From: Tetragonia tetragonoides
Taxonomy: Eukaryota; Streptophyta; Magnoliopsida; Caryophyllales; Aizoaceae
Reading direction: 5' to 3'
DNA: 64,000 nt
NCBI GenBank assembly: GCA_038025085.1
Contig: CM076141.1
Coordinates: 11,038,001 to 11,102,000, forward strand
Position numbers and translations under genes: made by a program. Below are positions 1 to 10,850 of this stretch, piece after piece (the stretch's first letter is position 1; every line of letters begins with the position of its first letter). The notes under the pieces are model-generated. The model was not told the DNA's origin, ran no database searches, and saw only the letters and a list, made by a program, of their open reading frames with translations.

Positions 1-684
1 CTTATTAGAATTGGTGTATGATCATTTTCATACCAGTAATTATACACCAAATCCAGCGATAGGATCTGTACGTATGTAAGACAGTTGAAGTACCTTTAAA
101 CATTTGGGCAGAATGAGAGTTCAAACACATGAACAGTTGGCCTGTTTGGACCATCTCAGTAATGGCGACCATGCCTAACACCAGTCATGTCCCCTGTGGT
201 CCTCCTTTTTTTGTCAGCCTATTGTGCGGCTGGTGGGCCATTACATGTATTTGATTTTCTTTCTCCTTTCTTTTCTTTTTTGAGATATTTTCTCCTTTTC
301 GTTTGAGCATAGTCGGTATATAAACGTGAAGAGTCTATTTGGGAATTGGAGAATGGAAGGGAAGGGAGGGGAGTGCGGTGAATTTTAAAATTCACGCTCC
401 TTGTGAGTTTTTTAAAAGAACGGAAGGAAGGTAAATGGGGGGAACAATGCCCCTCCACCCCTCTCCATCAACCCAATTTTTGTTGTTCAAAATGGGAGGA
501 AATTACGGACATGTAAATTTACCAAACACATTAAAACGTTTCTCCTCTCTTACCCTCCCTCCTTTCTCCTCTCCTCGATTACATTCCCTTTCCTTACCCT
601 CCAAAACTTCCATAAGAACATGTCGTCATAACATGACTTGAATGCTCGTTTATCCATAACATTATGTTTACTAATTTGGTAGTC
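1..684. other. intergenic, no gene recognised
   Basis: No supported gene. The stretch contains a purine-rich tract at about 340-380 (runs of GGAAGGGA/GGGGAG) and a pyrimidine-rich counterpart at about 540-605, which together look like arms of a degenerate MITE-like inverted repeat. Open frames here are low-complexity translations of these tracts. Confidence 0.5.
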
Positions 685-838
685 AGGGTGTTTCTCCTAT
701 CTTAAGATATATTCTTTTTCACTTATTTTAAAATCAGTTCAGTGCAGTTTATTCAGTTTATTAGAGTTTAATAATATACTTTTTCTCTCATATATTACCA
801 TACAATTCAATTCAATTCGGTGAAAAAAAGTACACCCT
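685..838. mobile_element. MITE-like element with CAGGGTGT/ACACCCT ends
   Basis: The segment begins CAGGGTGTTTCTCC and ends AAAGTACACCCTAC, which are approximate inverted repeats of each other. The interior is rich in TTCAGT/TTCAATTCAATTCGG motifs. A second copy of the same general design lies at 1772-1925. It has no coding capacity. The family is unassigned. Confidence 0.5.
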
Positions 839-1487
839 ACCTTATGGTAGATTGACAATGTTCCACCTTTAAATACTGCTCCCTGTCTTCCACGACTTTA
901 CCCTCAGACCTCTTTTAGTCTTAAACATAGTTGTTGCACGTCCCCTAACATCCACATTCTCCACTTATTATGTGAGTCCTCTGTAAATAAAACAACTGAA
1001 ACAATATTTATTATGAAAATAAATAAAAGGCCCCTATGTTGTTTATTTAGTTGACGAAGTAGATGTAATGGACCTTGAAAATTAAAAGTGAAATTAATTA
1101 AGTGGAGGTGAATTGAGCAACGATATTATATGGTTATATTGTTGATTAGAACTATTGCATGTGATTTGGGGGTCCTTCGTGATTTGTGAATGTGAGGAGA
1201 GAATCCATTGGGAGTCCCATCAAATATCTTCTGCTTGGACTTTTGATTTCTGACCTGGTACCTTGCCTGATCCATTCATTTGATCCAAGATCCCACTAAA
1301 TGAATCTTGTCCCCCATTTATTTTAGAGAGATTTTGTGCCTTAATCCAGACTCTTTTCAGCCTAATGATGCAAAAACTAGTACATAACTGTATAAGACTG
1401 TAGGGAACTAGGAAGTGCTTCCATTGTCATTTCAAAAAAAGCTACATGCATGTCACACAAGAAATTTAGAAGTGATTGTATTACCCT
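839..1487. other. intergenic, nothing recognised
   Basis: AT-rich sequence without a supported gene, RNA or repeat boundary. Confidence 0.5.
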
Positions 1488-1703
1488 TATTTTTTTGGCT
1501 TTCAGAACGTATGCAATAGCCCGCAAACTACATGTGTGTGGCTAGTTAACCCATTTTTAATGAGTTGACGGGGTCAAGCAGAGGAGGAAACTCTCCCTAA
1601 AAAAAAGTTAGAGGAGTTTTTATTCTCCCTACATAAATAAGGATTTGAACCCCTAACTATTGGGTTATAAGGGTGGGGCTCTACCACTTGAGCTCCCACC
1701 TCA
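1488..1703 (-). mobile_element. tRNA-derived SINE
   Basis: On the minus strand the element starts with a tRNA-like head. An RNA polymerase III A-box-like motif (AGCTCAAGTGGTAGAGC) lies at 1678-1694 and a B box (GGTTCAAATCC) at 1641-1651, at tRNA-like spacing. The body is about 215 bp and ends in an A-rich run near 1488-1496. AAGGGTA occurs on both sides and may be a short target-site duplication. The head does not look like a functional tRNA because the acceptor stem is not closed. SINE is the best explanation. Confidence 0.65.
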
Positions 1704-1771
1704 TACCCTTCTTTGATTTGTTGTTTTTACTATCGTTTTTGCAATCTCGGCACCATATCGATACCTCCCTA

Positions 1772-1925
1772 TAGAGTGTGTTCTTTTTTATTGAATTGAA
1801 TTCCCTTGAATTGAACTAAGCTAAGCTGAAAAGTAATATGTAAGAGAAAAAACAGATTATTGAACTGAATTGATCTCAACTCAACTAAAACAATTCTTGA
1901 GTAAAGTGTCAAAAAACACACCCTA
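1772..1925. mobile_element. MITE with TAGRGTGTGTT terminal inverted repeats
   Basis: The left end reads TAGAGTGTGTTCTTTTTT and the right end is its near-complement (AAAAAACACACCCTA). The interior consists of repeated GAATTGAACT-type words. It is non-coding, about 154 bp, and similar in design to 685-838. The start of what may be a further copy lies near 63826. Confidence 0.65.
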
Positions 1926-2320
1926 AACTCTTTCAAATCGTTGGAATGATGAACGATGTTGGAAAATGATAAGTTAATGACTAAATTATCTGAAAACCAT
2001 GTATATATGTATATGTGTAGTATTTAACTTAATTTAGAATTACTTTATTATAAAAAATTGAAAATGAAAATAATCATCTTACAATGAAGGGAGTATATAT
2101 AGTTTGCACATTAGAAAAATTTATTAAAAAATTAAAAATGCAAATAATCATCTCAAAATAGAGGGGATACAGTTTGCATTTATAGGATGAATAAAGACGC
2201 GGATACATACATACTACTGTACAGGTTTAAACATGGAGGATAAGAGAATTAAATGTAAGATTTAATGTCACAAAAGTTTAACCACTAGGTTAAGACATTA
2301 TAGTCTTAAGTTTTATTAAC
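1926..2320. repeat. AT-rich spacer with a ~90-bp imperfect tandem duplication
   Basis: Two imperfect copies of about 90 bp (AAATTGAAAATGAAAATAA / AAATTAAAAATGCAAATAA, then ATCATCT and a GAGGG...ATA...AGTTTGCA segment) lie at about 2055-2185. No gene is supported. Confidence 0.4.
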
Positions 2321-2321
2321 A

Positions 2322-2720
2322 CTAGATTTCGTGCCCGTGCGATGTACGGGTTCTTGTTCATCATCCTCTGTTATTAGAATCAATATAATAAAATTTTTAT
2401 AATCACATCAATATATAAAGTTGAATAATAGGAGTAGCAAAAAATAATAATAATCTTTTTCACACATTTAACAAAGAAATTATATTTTTAGTGAATAAAC
2501 AATATACCTTCATTAGGATAATAAATATAATACTTATGTTACTTTTTTTATTAAAATAAAATAAAAATATTGTTTATTTCTTTTTAATCACCCATGCATT
2601 TATGACTATTTATTATTTATTCAATGCCACTTCGGTAAGAAGACTGAGAACTTAATTATACATATATATATTGATATTGATGATAAACAATCTTATAGTC
2701 ATATTTGTTAATGCTACACA
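2322..2720 (-). mobile_element. Helitron 3' terminus on minus strand, body undefined
   Basis: Read on the minus strand, a GC-rich palindrome (CCCGTACATCGCACGGG) is followed after a few bases by CTAG, with a T as next base, at 2322-2325. This matches a Helitron 3' end (hairpin followed by CTRR, inserted before T). The 5' TC end and total length could not be fixed, so the outer boundary is arbitrary. Confidence 0.5.
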
Positions 2721-3030
2721 TTGAGGGTAGGACTAGGAGATATTCAGATATATGAAGGGTTGACCACTTTTTTATTTCAATGTCGTTCTACGATTTACAT
2801 TTCATACCTAATGGCTAATGATGAGGTTATCATTATAAACTACTATGCATCAAAATCTCTCTTAAACCCAATTCCAAACAGAAACAAGCATGACCAATTT
2901 ATTTACTTTTTGATTTACACCAGAATATTCACTGTCGAGTATCACAATAACTATTTTCTTGTAAACACCTTAAAAAGTGGAACATCTGGTTAGAGAATTT
3001 AAGGCTGCAGCAGGAGCAACTAATTTAAGT
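2721..3030. other. intergenic, no supported gene
   Basis: A 90-codon open frame spans 2721-2993 but lacks recognisable domains and a convincing start context. It is treated as chance. Confidence 0.4.
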
Positions 3031-3048
3031 ATGCTAAACATGTAATGT

Positions 3049-3452
3049 CCTTTGATTCATTGATCCAGCTTCAAAGGGTGATCTCTCTGGTACTCTTCAG
3101 TAGCCGTAGATTAAAGTGGATTGCGGTGGGGTGTTAGTTGACTTGAGGCAAGGAGTCTTTGTTGGTAGTATGTACAAATTTGGTAGGGAGTTCACAGATT
3201 GCTTCTAGTTTATCTCAGCTGCCTCTTTTTATTCTACAGTAGCATAATGATTGCTATTTTAGTGTAGTTTTTGTGAGGGGCAGTTTTAGTGTGGAATGAG
3301 TTTTGTAATATTTTCTTGTGTTTTGGTCCGATCAACTTCAACCCTTTCTAAAAGGTGGGAAGTTTGATTTAGTATGATATTCGTTGGCTATACGCCTTTT
3401 GCCATTTTGGCTTAATAAAAAGCTCCTAACTATCAAAAAAAATAAAATAATT
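3049..3452 (+). mobile_element. 5'-truncated non-LTR retrotransposon (LINE) 3' end
   Basis: The segment ends with a plant LINE-like 3' tail (TTTTGGCTTAATAAAAAGC, then an A-rich run near 3434-3450). It is flanked by an 18-bp direct repeat, ATGCTAAACATGTAATGT at 3031-3048 and the same with one C/T difference at 3453-3470. This is what target-primed insertion leaves. About 400 bp remain, all apparently 3' UTR. No ORF2 (RT) is present. Confidence 0.65.
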
Positions 3453-3578
3453 ATGTTAAACATGTAATGTAACTTTGTAAGTATACTTATTTGTTAAACA
3501 AAACTCTATAATGTCGGAGAACGTACACCTACCCAAAGAAAAACGAGATTTGCTACATCCAACACTATGTGGCGGAAT

Positions 3579-5898
3579 TGTAACACCCCCGAATTTGCAA
3601 CGATTTCCTGGGAACTATCGACGTCGCTGTACACGACTCGACACCGTCGAACTGTCACGAACCCAAGGGAATGCTACTGCAACATTTATCGCTAAGAAAT
3701 AAATGCTAAGCAGAAAGGAAAAACTAGGTATCAAAGGTAGCATCTAAACAAACTAAACATTAATATCAGAGTTATCTATCAGGTGAACTTAAGTCCATTA
3801 AAGTATTATTACAACTTTGCCTTCAATGGCACAAACCAAAAATCCCAACAAACCAAAGTAACCAAAGTAAATAGTTCTAAAAGAACAACCCACATTAACA
3901 CTTCAAGCTATCCGTCCTCACTCAGCTACACATGCACTTTGGTTTCCGTGACGGAAACAAGGTACAGAAGGAAAGAGAAGAAACAAAAGAAAACAAAAAT
4001 CAGATAAACTGAATAAACGTCGTCCATACCCAGTAAAAACACTTTCGCAAACCTTACCTGGGTTTTAGAAGAATCATTGAAATTCATTTGCATGCACAGG
4101 TAGTCATACAATCAAGCACACGCAAACTCGATATTCAATTACATGCAATTCTTGCTTTAGTGATCATTCGAACACAAACAGATAAACCATCTTGATTAGA
4201 GAAATAAGAGAGCGAATAGAACAGCGATTACCCATACTGTTCATAGATAGATATAGACATGCCATGGACTTACTCTAGTGTATACTCACACTGCCTCTAA
4301 CATAATAATCGATATGTAGAGAATTAAACGATGGGGAATGATCCATCCCGAACACACTACGAGGTGTCCATAAAAAGTAACTTGGGAATCACACATCCCT
4401 AGACTATATCAATTAGATAAGTCTCGATAGCTCGACTACTCCTAGGGATCCATTAGGAGTCTTATTCTCACTTAATTCAATTCACATACTTGCATTGTTT
4501 GACCTAGTGGTACAACGAGACCACGACCTACTACTTCATTTCATGCTCATGATAATGAATAATAATAACAACGATAATGACATAAATGCATATTATCACA
4601 ATCATGCTTCACATATGTCTAACGAAATTTCGGCAGCACTTCGGCAGCAAATCATAATATCCAAAAATTACACTTTCAACAAATAATCCATCCAAGTATA
4701 ATAGGTGCTCATTAGCACTCAATAATAACTCATTCCAAATAGCACGTATATTATATCATAATAATAATAGAAACTCAACATCGCCATAATTAAACATTAA
4801 TTAGCATATGAACTAATTAATTAACGAAACTTCATAAACTTGTCATACTCAATATAATTCATATTTACAGCGAAGAATATATTTCTAATTCTCATAATTA
4901 ACGACGATATAATTTAATCATGCTTCGCATATTAAATTCACAATAATCATCCATTTAGCACATAACACATCAAAATAGTTTTGATGGGGCTTTGGAAAGA
5001 GGTAGGTACAATCTCTTACCTAACAAACGCTTAATACGCAGTAGGTAACCTTGCTAATCACAACCCGATCAAGCTTGTCCGTTTGGTCCTAATTAAAAAT
5101 AATTACCGAGACATAATCAGTAAATACAAAAATCCAAACAATACTGAAATTGTAAACTAATATTTTTATTAAATTTCTTGATTTATTCCAACCAATCTAG
5201 GCTTTTGAAAATCCAGATTCGAACTCCAAACGAGTACAAAAAATAAAAATAATTATTGAAAAATACTGAAAATACGAAATTAATTAAAACGAAATCGCGG
5301 CTCAGCAAAACAGGGGAGGGGGAAAAACAGAGCATGAAAGAGAGAGAAAGAAAGAGAGAGAGAGGGAGGGGGATTACCGGCGGGAAGAGGAGGCCGGTGG
5401 CTGACCTGGTGGCCGGCGACAGCAGGGGGAGAGAGAGAGAGAGAAGGTGTGCGGTGGAGAGAGAGAGAGAAAAAAGAGAGAGAAACCGTGAGGGAGGAGA
5501 GAGAGAGAATTGGGGTTTTTGGCTCAGTTTTTGCAACTGATCAACTGGCCCATTTCTTAGCTTATATAGGTGTTTGGTCAAAGAAAGTCAAAACCTACTA
5601 GACCTAGGATTATTTTCTGATTTAATTGCTAATGAAAAATAATTAAACCTAATTAAAAGCAAATTAAAACCAATTTAAACAATATGAATAAGCTTTATTC
5701 ATATACAAATACAATTTAATTAAATCCCTCAATTTGATAATTCAAAATCCTGAAATTTCCATAATAATAACTAATATTATTATGGCTTAATTTGAGTAAA
5801 TCGAATCGTTAAATAAATATACGATATAAATCTCCGAAACTATTTATAAATGAATTATAAATCGATATTATAATTATAGAAAATATTGGGGTATCACA
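3579..5898 (-). mobile_element. solo LTR, 2.3 kb, with GGAAT target-site duplication
   Basis: The sequence starts TGTAACACCCC and ends GGGGTATCACA, i.e. TG...CA with matching inverted ends. GGAAT stands immediately on both sides (3574-3578 and 5899-5903). No gag-pol is inside or adjacent, so it reads as a solo LTR left by LTR-LTR recombination. A TATA-box-like CTATATAAG on the minus strand (about 5560-5568) suggests minus orientation. The TGTAACACCCC end and the length are typical of large plant Ty3/gypsy LTRs, but the lineage is not proven. A GA-rich microsatellite tract lies inside. Confidence 0.7.
5335..5515. repeat. GA-rich low-complexity tract
   Basis: Repeated GAGAGA runs interspersed with GC-rich segments inside the solo LTR. 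Long open frames on both strands here are low-complexity artefacts. Confidence 0.8.
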
Positions 5899-5903
5899 GG
5901 AAT

Positions 5904-6419
5904 AGTGTTCCCACACACTTGCTTTTTATTTGCTCTTTAGTCCTTGATGTTTTTGGTTACTTTTTCCTTTGGACCAATAGTTATCAGTAATAACTTTAAA
6001 ATTTAATAGACCAAATATTAATACAACAACATATTTAATACAGTACTTGTATTTTAATAAAGTGATGCTAATTAATTTACGAAAGGATTTAAAACACGTT
6101 TATAAGTTAACTAATGACTTTTAATGGTACTAATTATCACAATCTACTACTTATACCACACATAATATGTATTCTATGATTAAAGGCCCACCATGCTTCA
6201 CACATAAAACATTGTTAAAGAGTTTCGACCGTTACCTGAACTTAGTTGATAATGGATCCTCTGGTATTCTTTATAGCTTCCAGATTTCTAGAGGTTGCAA
6301 ATCTCAACCACCCTTTCCTTAGATCAGGCACAGCATAGATACGTTTCATTTTCTACCTCGGACCGTAGTCTTTAAGAATATATTTAGACAAGAATGATGA
6401 GGCTTAAATCAAGAACTCA
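5904..6419. other. intergenic, nothing recognised
   Basis: AT-rich spacer between the solo LTR and the endogenous pararetrovirus. No gene seen. Confidence 0.5.
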
Positions 6420-6639
6420 TATTATTTATGATATAAGGTTCGAAAGGATAACATTCCCTTCCAAGGAAAGATTATAAAAGAAAGCTGAAAGCTTATAATA
6501 CTACAGAAGGGTGTCTGTAGACTGTTACGTTCTCTTAGAGAAACTTGATTCTGAGAGAGGTTTGTGTAGCCAAATCTTTTCTCTTCAGTATTCAAGAATG
6601 CCCAAGAGACTCTGCCCTTCACAATGCATCAACTCCTCT

Positions 6640-6647
6640 TTTTATAG
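6640..6647 (-). promoter_or_regulatory. probable pararetroviral TATA box
   Basis: On the minus strand CTATAAAAAGAGG occurs downstream of the last viral ORF (stop at 6816-6818) and upstream of a leader-like segment (about 6420-6610). This is the position of the 35S-type promoter in caulimovirids. Activity is inferred only. Confidence 0.5.
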
Positions 6648-6815
6648 AGAAAATTACATAGGGTTCCTACTGTAGAAGATGCCTTCTACTCTACCATTAT
6701 TACACTCTTGACATGAAATAAAGTAAAAGCATACAATAGTGGATCTTTTCTGCTAGTAGTGGATTTCTGCTGCTAATAATACAAATACTTTTCAGAATAG
6801 CATGAGACATGGGGC

Positions 6816-7727
6816 CTATTCTATCATCATATTTTGGATTCCTTCATCTCCAATTTGGTTCTCCCAATCAGCATAATCATCGTCATCATAATCTTCATTA
6901 ATACTATCAACCATGCACATTGCATATTCTTGATCCCAATATGTTTCAAATAAGTGTTGTCTTCCTTCTTCAGATAAAAACTTTCCCGCTTCAATTTCTT
7001 CAAGATATTTGTGTAGGAAATCAGTTTCTTTTTCTTCTATTTTAAAGTATTCTTCCCACTTTGGAGGGTAAATAAGAGTAGTGTTTCCACAATGAATATG
7101 TTTATATCCACTTTGGACTAAAGACCAGGTTTGTTTTGCAATTTGAAAGAAACCAACAGCTCTAGCTTCAGTAGGATTTTTTATTTTTGTTTGCTTGACA
7201 CTAATGCACTCAAGTTGGCAAGTTGGGTAATGTCAGGGGTCAAGGAGTTTGATCAAGTAATGTGCTGGTTTGATCTTTCCTTCTTCCATCTCGATCATGG
7301 CGTTTACTAATTTAACCCATATTAATTCCTTCTGCCTAACTTGATAAATTCTCCTCAAAATAAATTTTTGGAATTTTGTAAATTTGTTGAAGAGAGGTCC
7401 ATCAGTTTTAGGCACTCCTTGGAAACAATAAATCATTCCATAATCCCATGCTTTCAATAATTCGTCTTTTGCCCAGATGGTGTTGGTTGCTATTGAGAGC
7501 TGAGCTATTCCAGTATTATTTGGATAATCAATGAATCTAGTCTATGTTTCCCACATATCATAGTATGGGGTTTTCCGATTAACTAGTTCGGCGTACCACT
7601 CCCGGAAGTAATTATCTTTTAAATGGTTTCGTATTTTATCTTGTATATCAAGAGGACCCTGAAGAATCTTAACTTGTAACTCCAAACTTAAAAATCTTTG
7701 TACCATATAACTATTAAGTCTCAGCAT
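6816..7727 (-). pseudogene. probable ORF IV-like protein (transactivator/inclusion-body position), degenerate
   Basis: A reading frame of about 304 codons lies directly after the RNase H region on the minus strand. It is closed by two in-frame stop codons (TAG ending at 7542 and TGA ending at 7233) before its end at 6816. The C-terminus is acidic, rich in D and E. In cavemoviruses, solendoviruses and caulimoviruses the gene at this position is the translational transactivator/inclusion-body protein, and the assignment rests on that synteny. I recognise no diagnostic TAV motif with certainty. An unrelated accessory ORF is possible. Confidence 0.45.
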
Positions 7728-7782
7728 TCCATCTCGTTAACGATTGGTTGCGAGATATTTTAGAATGTCTGAGAGTAATCTG

Positions 7783-8494
7783 CTAGAGGGTGATACTTAC
7801 TCCAAAGCTCTTGAGATTTCTGTCTGAAGGACATCTTTTTGGGGTTGTGTTAGCCCTACATAGTCCTTTTCTTCCTGATGTCTGTTTCGTCTCTGATTTC
7901 TCTTCGCCATTAGCTAACTCTCTAGTTAAACTGTCAGCTAGAGAATTTTTTGAGCCCTGTATATGTTCCATAGTGAAAGAGAACTGGTTAAGCCATAACT
8001 GCCAACGCAGGAGCCTCCCTTGCGCTTGCATATTAGATAAATTCTTTTTAACAAAACCAAGTATTCCTTTGCAATCAGTTCTTACTAAAGACATTTTTGG
8101 TGCTAGAAATATTAGAAAATTTTCTATTCCTCTAATGACTGTAAGAATTTCTTTTTCCATAGTAGGATAGTTGCATTCGGCTTTATTAAAACTCCCACTA
8201 CAGTATTTGCAAAGTTTTTCTACTTCTTTAATTTTTAATACTGCACTCCAATGTTCATTACTAGCATCTGTCTCAAGAACTAAATTATCTTCATCCGTAG
8301 GTAATGTTAATACCGGAAGATTCTTACATAACTTTTTAAAGTTTTGAACAATTTTAGAGTCATTTGTCATCCAAGTCCAACTAATTTCTTTTTTAAGTTT
8401 TTGTTGTAATGACTTTCTTGATTTAGCTAGATCTTTTATAAAATCAGAAGCATACGTGAGGCATCCTAAAAAAATTTCTAATTGTTTTCTATCC
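7783..8494 (-). pseudogene. pararetroviral RNase H region
   Basis: The frame is open on the minus strand from about 8494 and ends at 7783. It starts with the RT thumb/connection (FLGCLTYASDFI-like segment) and continues into RNase H with the catalytic context LETDASNEHW, a conserved glutamate context (YPTMEKEIL) and a later TDCKG segment. TDAS with W is typical of caulimovirid and Ty3-group RNase H. It is separated from the RT frame upstream by a frameshift between about 8500 and 8579. It would degrade the RNA strand during reverse transcription. Confidence 0.8.
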
Positions 8495-8578
8495 TCAGTT
8501 TATCTGGAAATTTATCTATTTTTCGAGGATGTGTTTTTGTAGTATAATTTGACCAACTTTTATTTCTAATCCTAAAAA

Positions 8579-9937
8579 CTAAATTTCTTGTTCAGCATAG
8601 GTGCACTTACTTTTTCCAAGGACGATTTCATGATCTAAGCATCTTTGTGTTACTGCTAATACGTCATTTTTATGCTGCTCAATTGTTTTAGAAAATATAA
8701 GAATATCATCAATATAAACTAAGCAACGATGATTAAGGTCCTTAAAGATATTATCCATTCTTCTTTGGAATATTTGAGGTGCATTTTTTAAACCGAAAGG
8801 CATAACTATCCATTCGTAATGTCCTTGAGGAGCATTAAACGCGGTTAAGGGGATACTTTCTTTTTCCATTTTTATTTGCCAGTATCCACTTTTACAATCC
8901 ATTTTAGAGAACCAAGAAGCTCCTTGTATTCTATTGAAGAGAACAGTTTTGTTAGGAATATAATATCCATCAAAGACAATATTATTATTTAACTTTTTAT
9001 AATTAATAACCATTCTAGCTTTACTTCTTTTTTCTTCTGCATGATTTCTTACCATGAAGGCAGGACTTTTACTGTTCCTTATCAATCCCTTATCTAATAG
9101 TTCTTTTATCTGCTTGTCAAATTCTTTAATATCTTGGTATGTATACACCATTTGTTTTACCCGAATGATGGTGTTTGGATCCATTAAAGATATTTTAGCA
9201 AAAGTTTTGTCCTTATTCCAGAATTTTAAAGGATTATCTGAGTTACATTTTTTTTTTTCTTGTTGTTGATCAATCTGGTCTTTGATTGATAACTCAAGTA
9301 ATGAAATTGTTAGGGCAACTTCTCGTTGTGTAGGAGTAACCTTATCACCATGCTGGCTGTGCGTAAATTTCATTTTTTGATGAGTATATCCTTTAGTTAT
9401 TTTTTTAATAGGGACAGAATGACCATTAATAGTAAATATTAATTGTTCAACTGTTTGAGTGCATGGAGAGTAAAGTCTTTGAAAATTATTACCTATAATT
9501 AAATCATGAGAGGGTTGATCGGTAGCCCATAATACTGGTATTATGCATTGTATTCCACCTATTTCTATAGGTAATTTTTCTATGACTTCATTATGTTCCA
9601 TAACACTATTATCTGCTATTCTTACTTGCATAGGATACTTTGCTTTTTTCCAAAGAAAATTGGGGAACAACGTTTTCTTTCCAAAACAAACTGAACACCC
9701 ACCATCTATGTATGCACATAATTCATATTTATTGTAATTTTCTATGCATATTTTGATAGGAATATAAATACTATTTGGATTTGTACTGGTTAATTCAGTT
9801 GTATTGATTAATTCCATTTGTAAACTGATTTCTTCTTCATAAATAGGCTCGCTTAACGTTCTAGTTTTATATCCTATGATTCTTCGTTTATCCATACTAG
9901 AACCATCAACACTAGCTCTTGGTGGTTCAAAACTCAT
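8579..9937 (-). pseudogene. pararetroviral aspartic protease - reverse transcriptase frame
   Basis: This is a 452-codon open frame. The N-terminal third holds the aspartic protease. Its active-site region reads AYIDGGCS, with DGG instead of the usual DTG/DSG (codons near 9698-9706). A second protease element ILWATDQPSHDLIIG follows. The C-terminal half is reverse transcriptase: ARMVINYKKLN, FSKMDCKSGYWQI, FNAPQGHYEWIVMPFGLKNAP and the catalytic YIDDILIFS. This block order and wording are caulimovirid. The RT catalytic aspartates are intact, while the protease triad is altered. Whether translation began at this methionine is unknown, because related sequence continues upstream to about 10120. 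Confidence 0.85.
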
Positions 9938-10125
9938 TCCACTTAAATTACTTGTTACACTTTGTATATCATCTTCTTTTTCAGATTTTCTCTTTTGAAC
10001 GAAGATGATCCTTCTTCTCTTACACTTTGACTTCTAAATAACTGTGGTTTTATAGTGATTTTTCCTGATTCATTAATTTTAATGACATTCTTAGATAGTT
10101 TACTAGGACTTTCAAAACTAGGAAT
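9938..10125 (-). pseudogene. linker between movement-protein and protease regions
   Basis: Degenerate sequence between the last movement-protein-like frame and the protease/RT frame, with no single open frame. It is charged (K/R/S-rich on the minus strand) and probably contains the original start of the pol ORF. Confidence 0.4.
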
Positions 10126-10838
10126 CTATCTTCTGTCTAATCTTATATCTTCAGGTCTAGTTTTCATAGGTTTTATTATTTGCCTTGGGGCTAAACATTC
10201 AAATTTTTCAGCTTCCACCATAGTTAATTTTTGCTTTGGATCTATGGTATTATCTAATTTATATATTATTTTCCAAAACACTCGTATAGGAAATGTAACA
10301 TTTTTCATGTTCATTCCGGCAGTTTTTAATTTCAGGGTTAGGAAATTATGAGCATAAGCATCCTTGAGGCTTACATAATATCCTGGTCTACAATTAAACC
10401 CTACAAACCCATGGCAAGATTAGTCTTTACCCCACTAATTATCTGATCTTGAAATTTATTGTGTCTGATATCACAAAGTAGTGCATAAAGATCTATGTCT
10501 TTCCCAAAATGTTGTAAAGGTGATACTTGTATTTGGACACTTCCAACATAAATATATCGATAGTTCTTATTTCGGTTGTGTTTTTCTATATTTTTCCAAT
10601 TAATAAGGTTTATTACTCCGGCTTCAAATTCACAATCTTTTATTTCTAGATCTCCTTCCATTTGTTCACATACATATTTGCTTTTAAACTCAAATATTGA
10701 TTCTTTATAAATATTATCCTTTTGGATTGTAGGAAGAATCCATTCTGATACAATCTCTTGATTTTCATCATCTACTGAAAAATCTTCACCTTTTAAACTT
10801 CCTAGGGATATTTGATTATTTTCGTCACAGTCCATCAT
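10126..10838 (-). pseudogene. 30K-superfamily movement-protein region, frameshifted
   Basis: Two minus-strand frames (10401-10838 and about 10126-10400) together cover one domain. The first carries YRYIYVGSVQIQVSPL followed by a segment with DIRHNKFQDQIISG. The second continues with a FNCRPGYYVSL segment. This pattern (hydrophobic strand, conserved D, then the basic/aromatic block) is that of 30K-type plant viral movement proteins, which enlarge plasmodesmata. A frameshift near 10401 splits it. It lies downstream of the capsid zinc knuckle, the reverse of badnaviruses. Confidence 0.7.
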
Positions 10839-10850
10839 ATTATTGGTTTC

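Noticed and set aside
1630..1700. tRNA gene on the minus strand
   Set aside because: A and B boxes are present, but the cloverleaf does not close and the element continues into a SINE body.
5183..5581. 132-codon minus-strand and 94-codon plus-strand frames
   Set aside because: Both are translations of the GA-rich tract inside the solo LTR; composition is pure low complexity.
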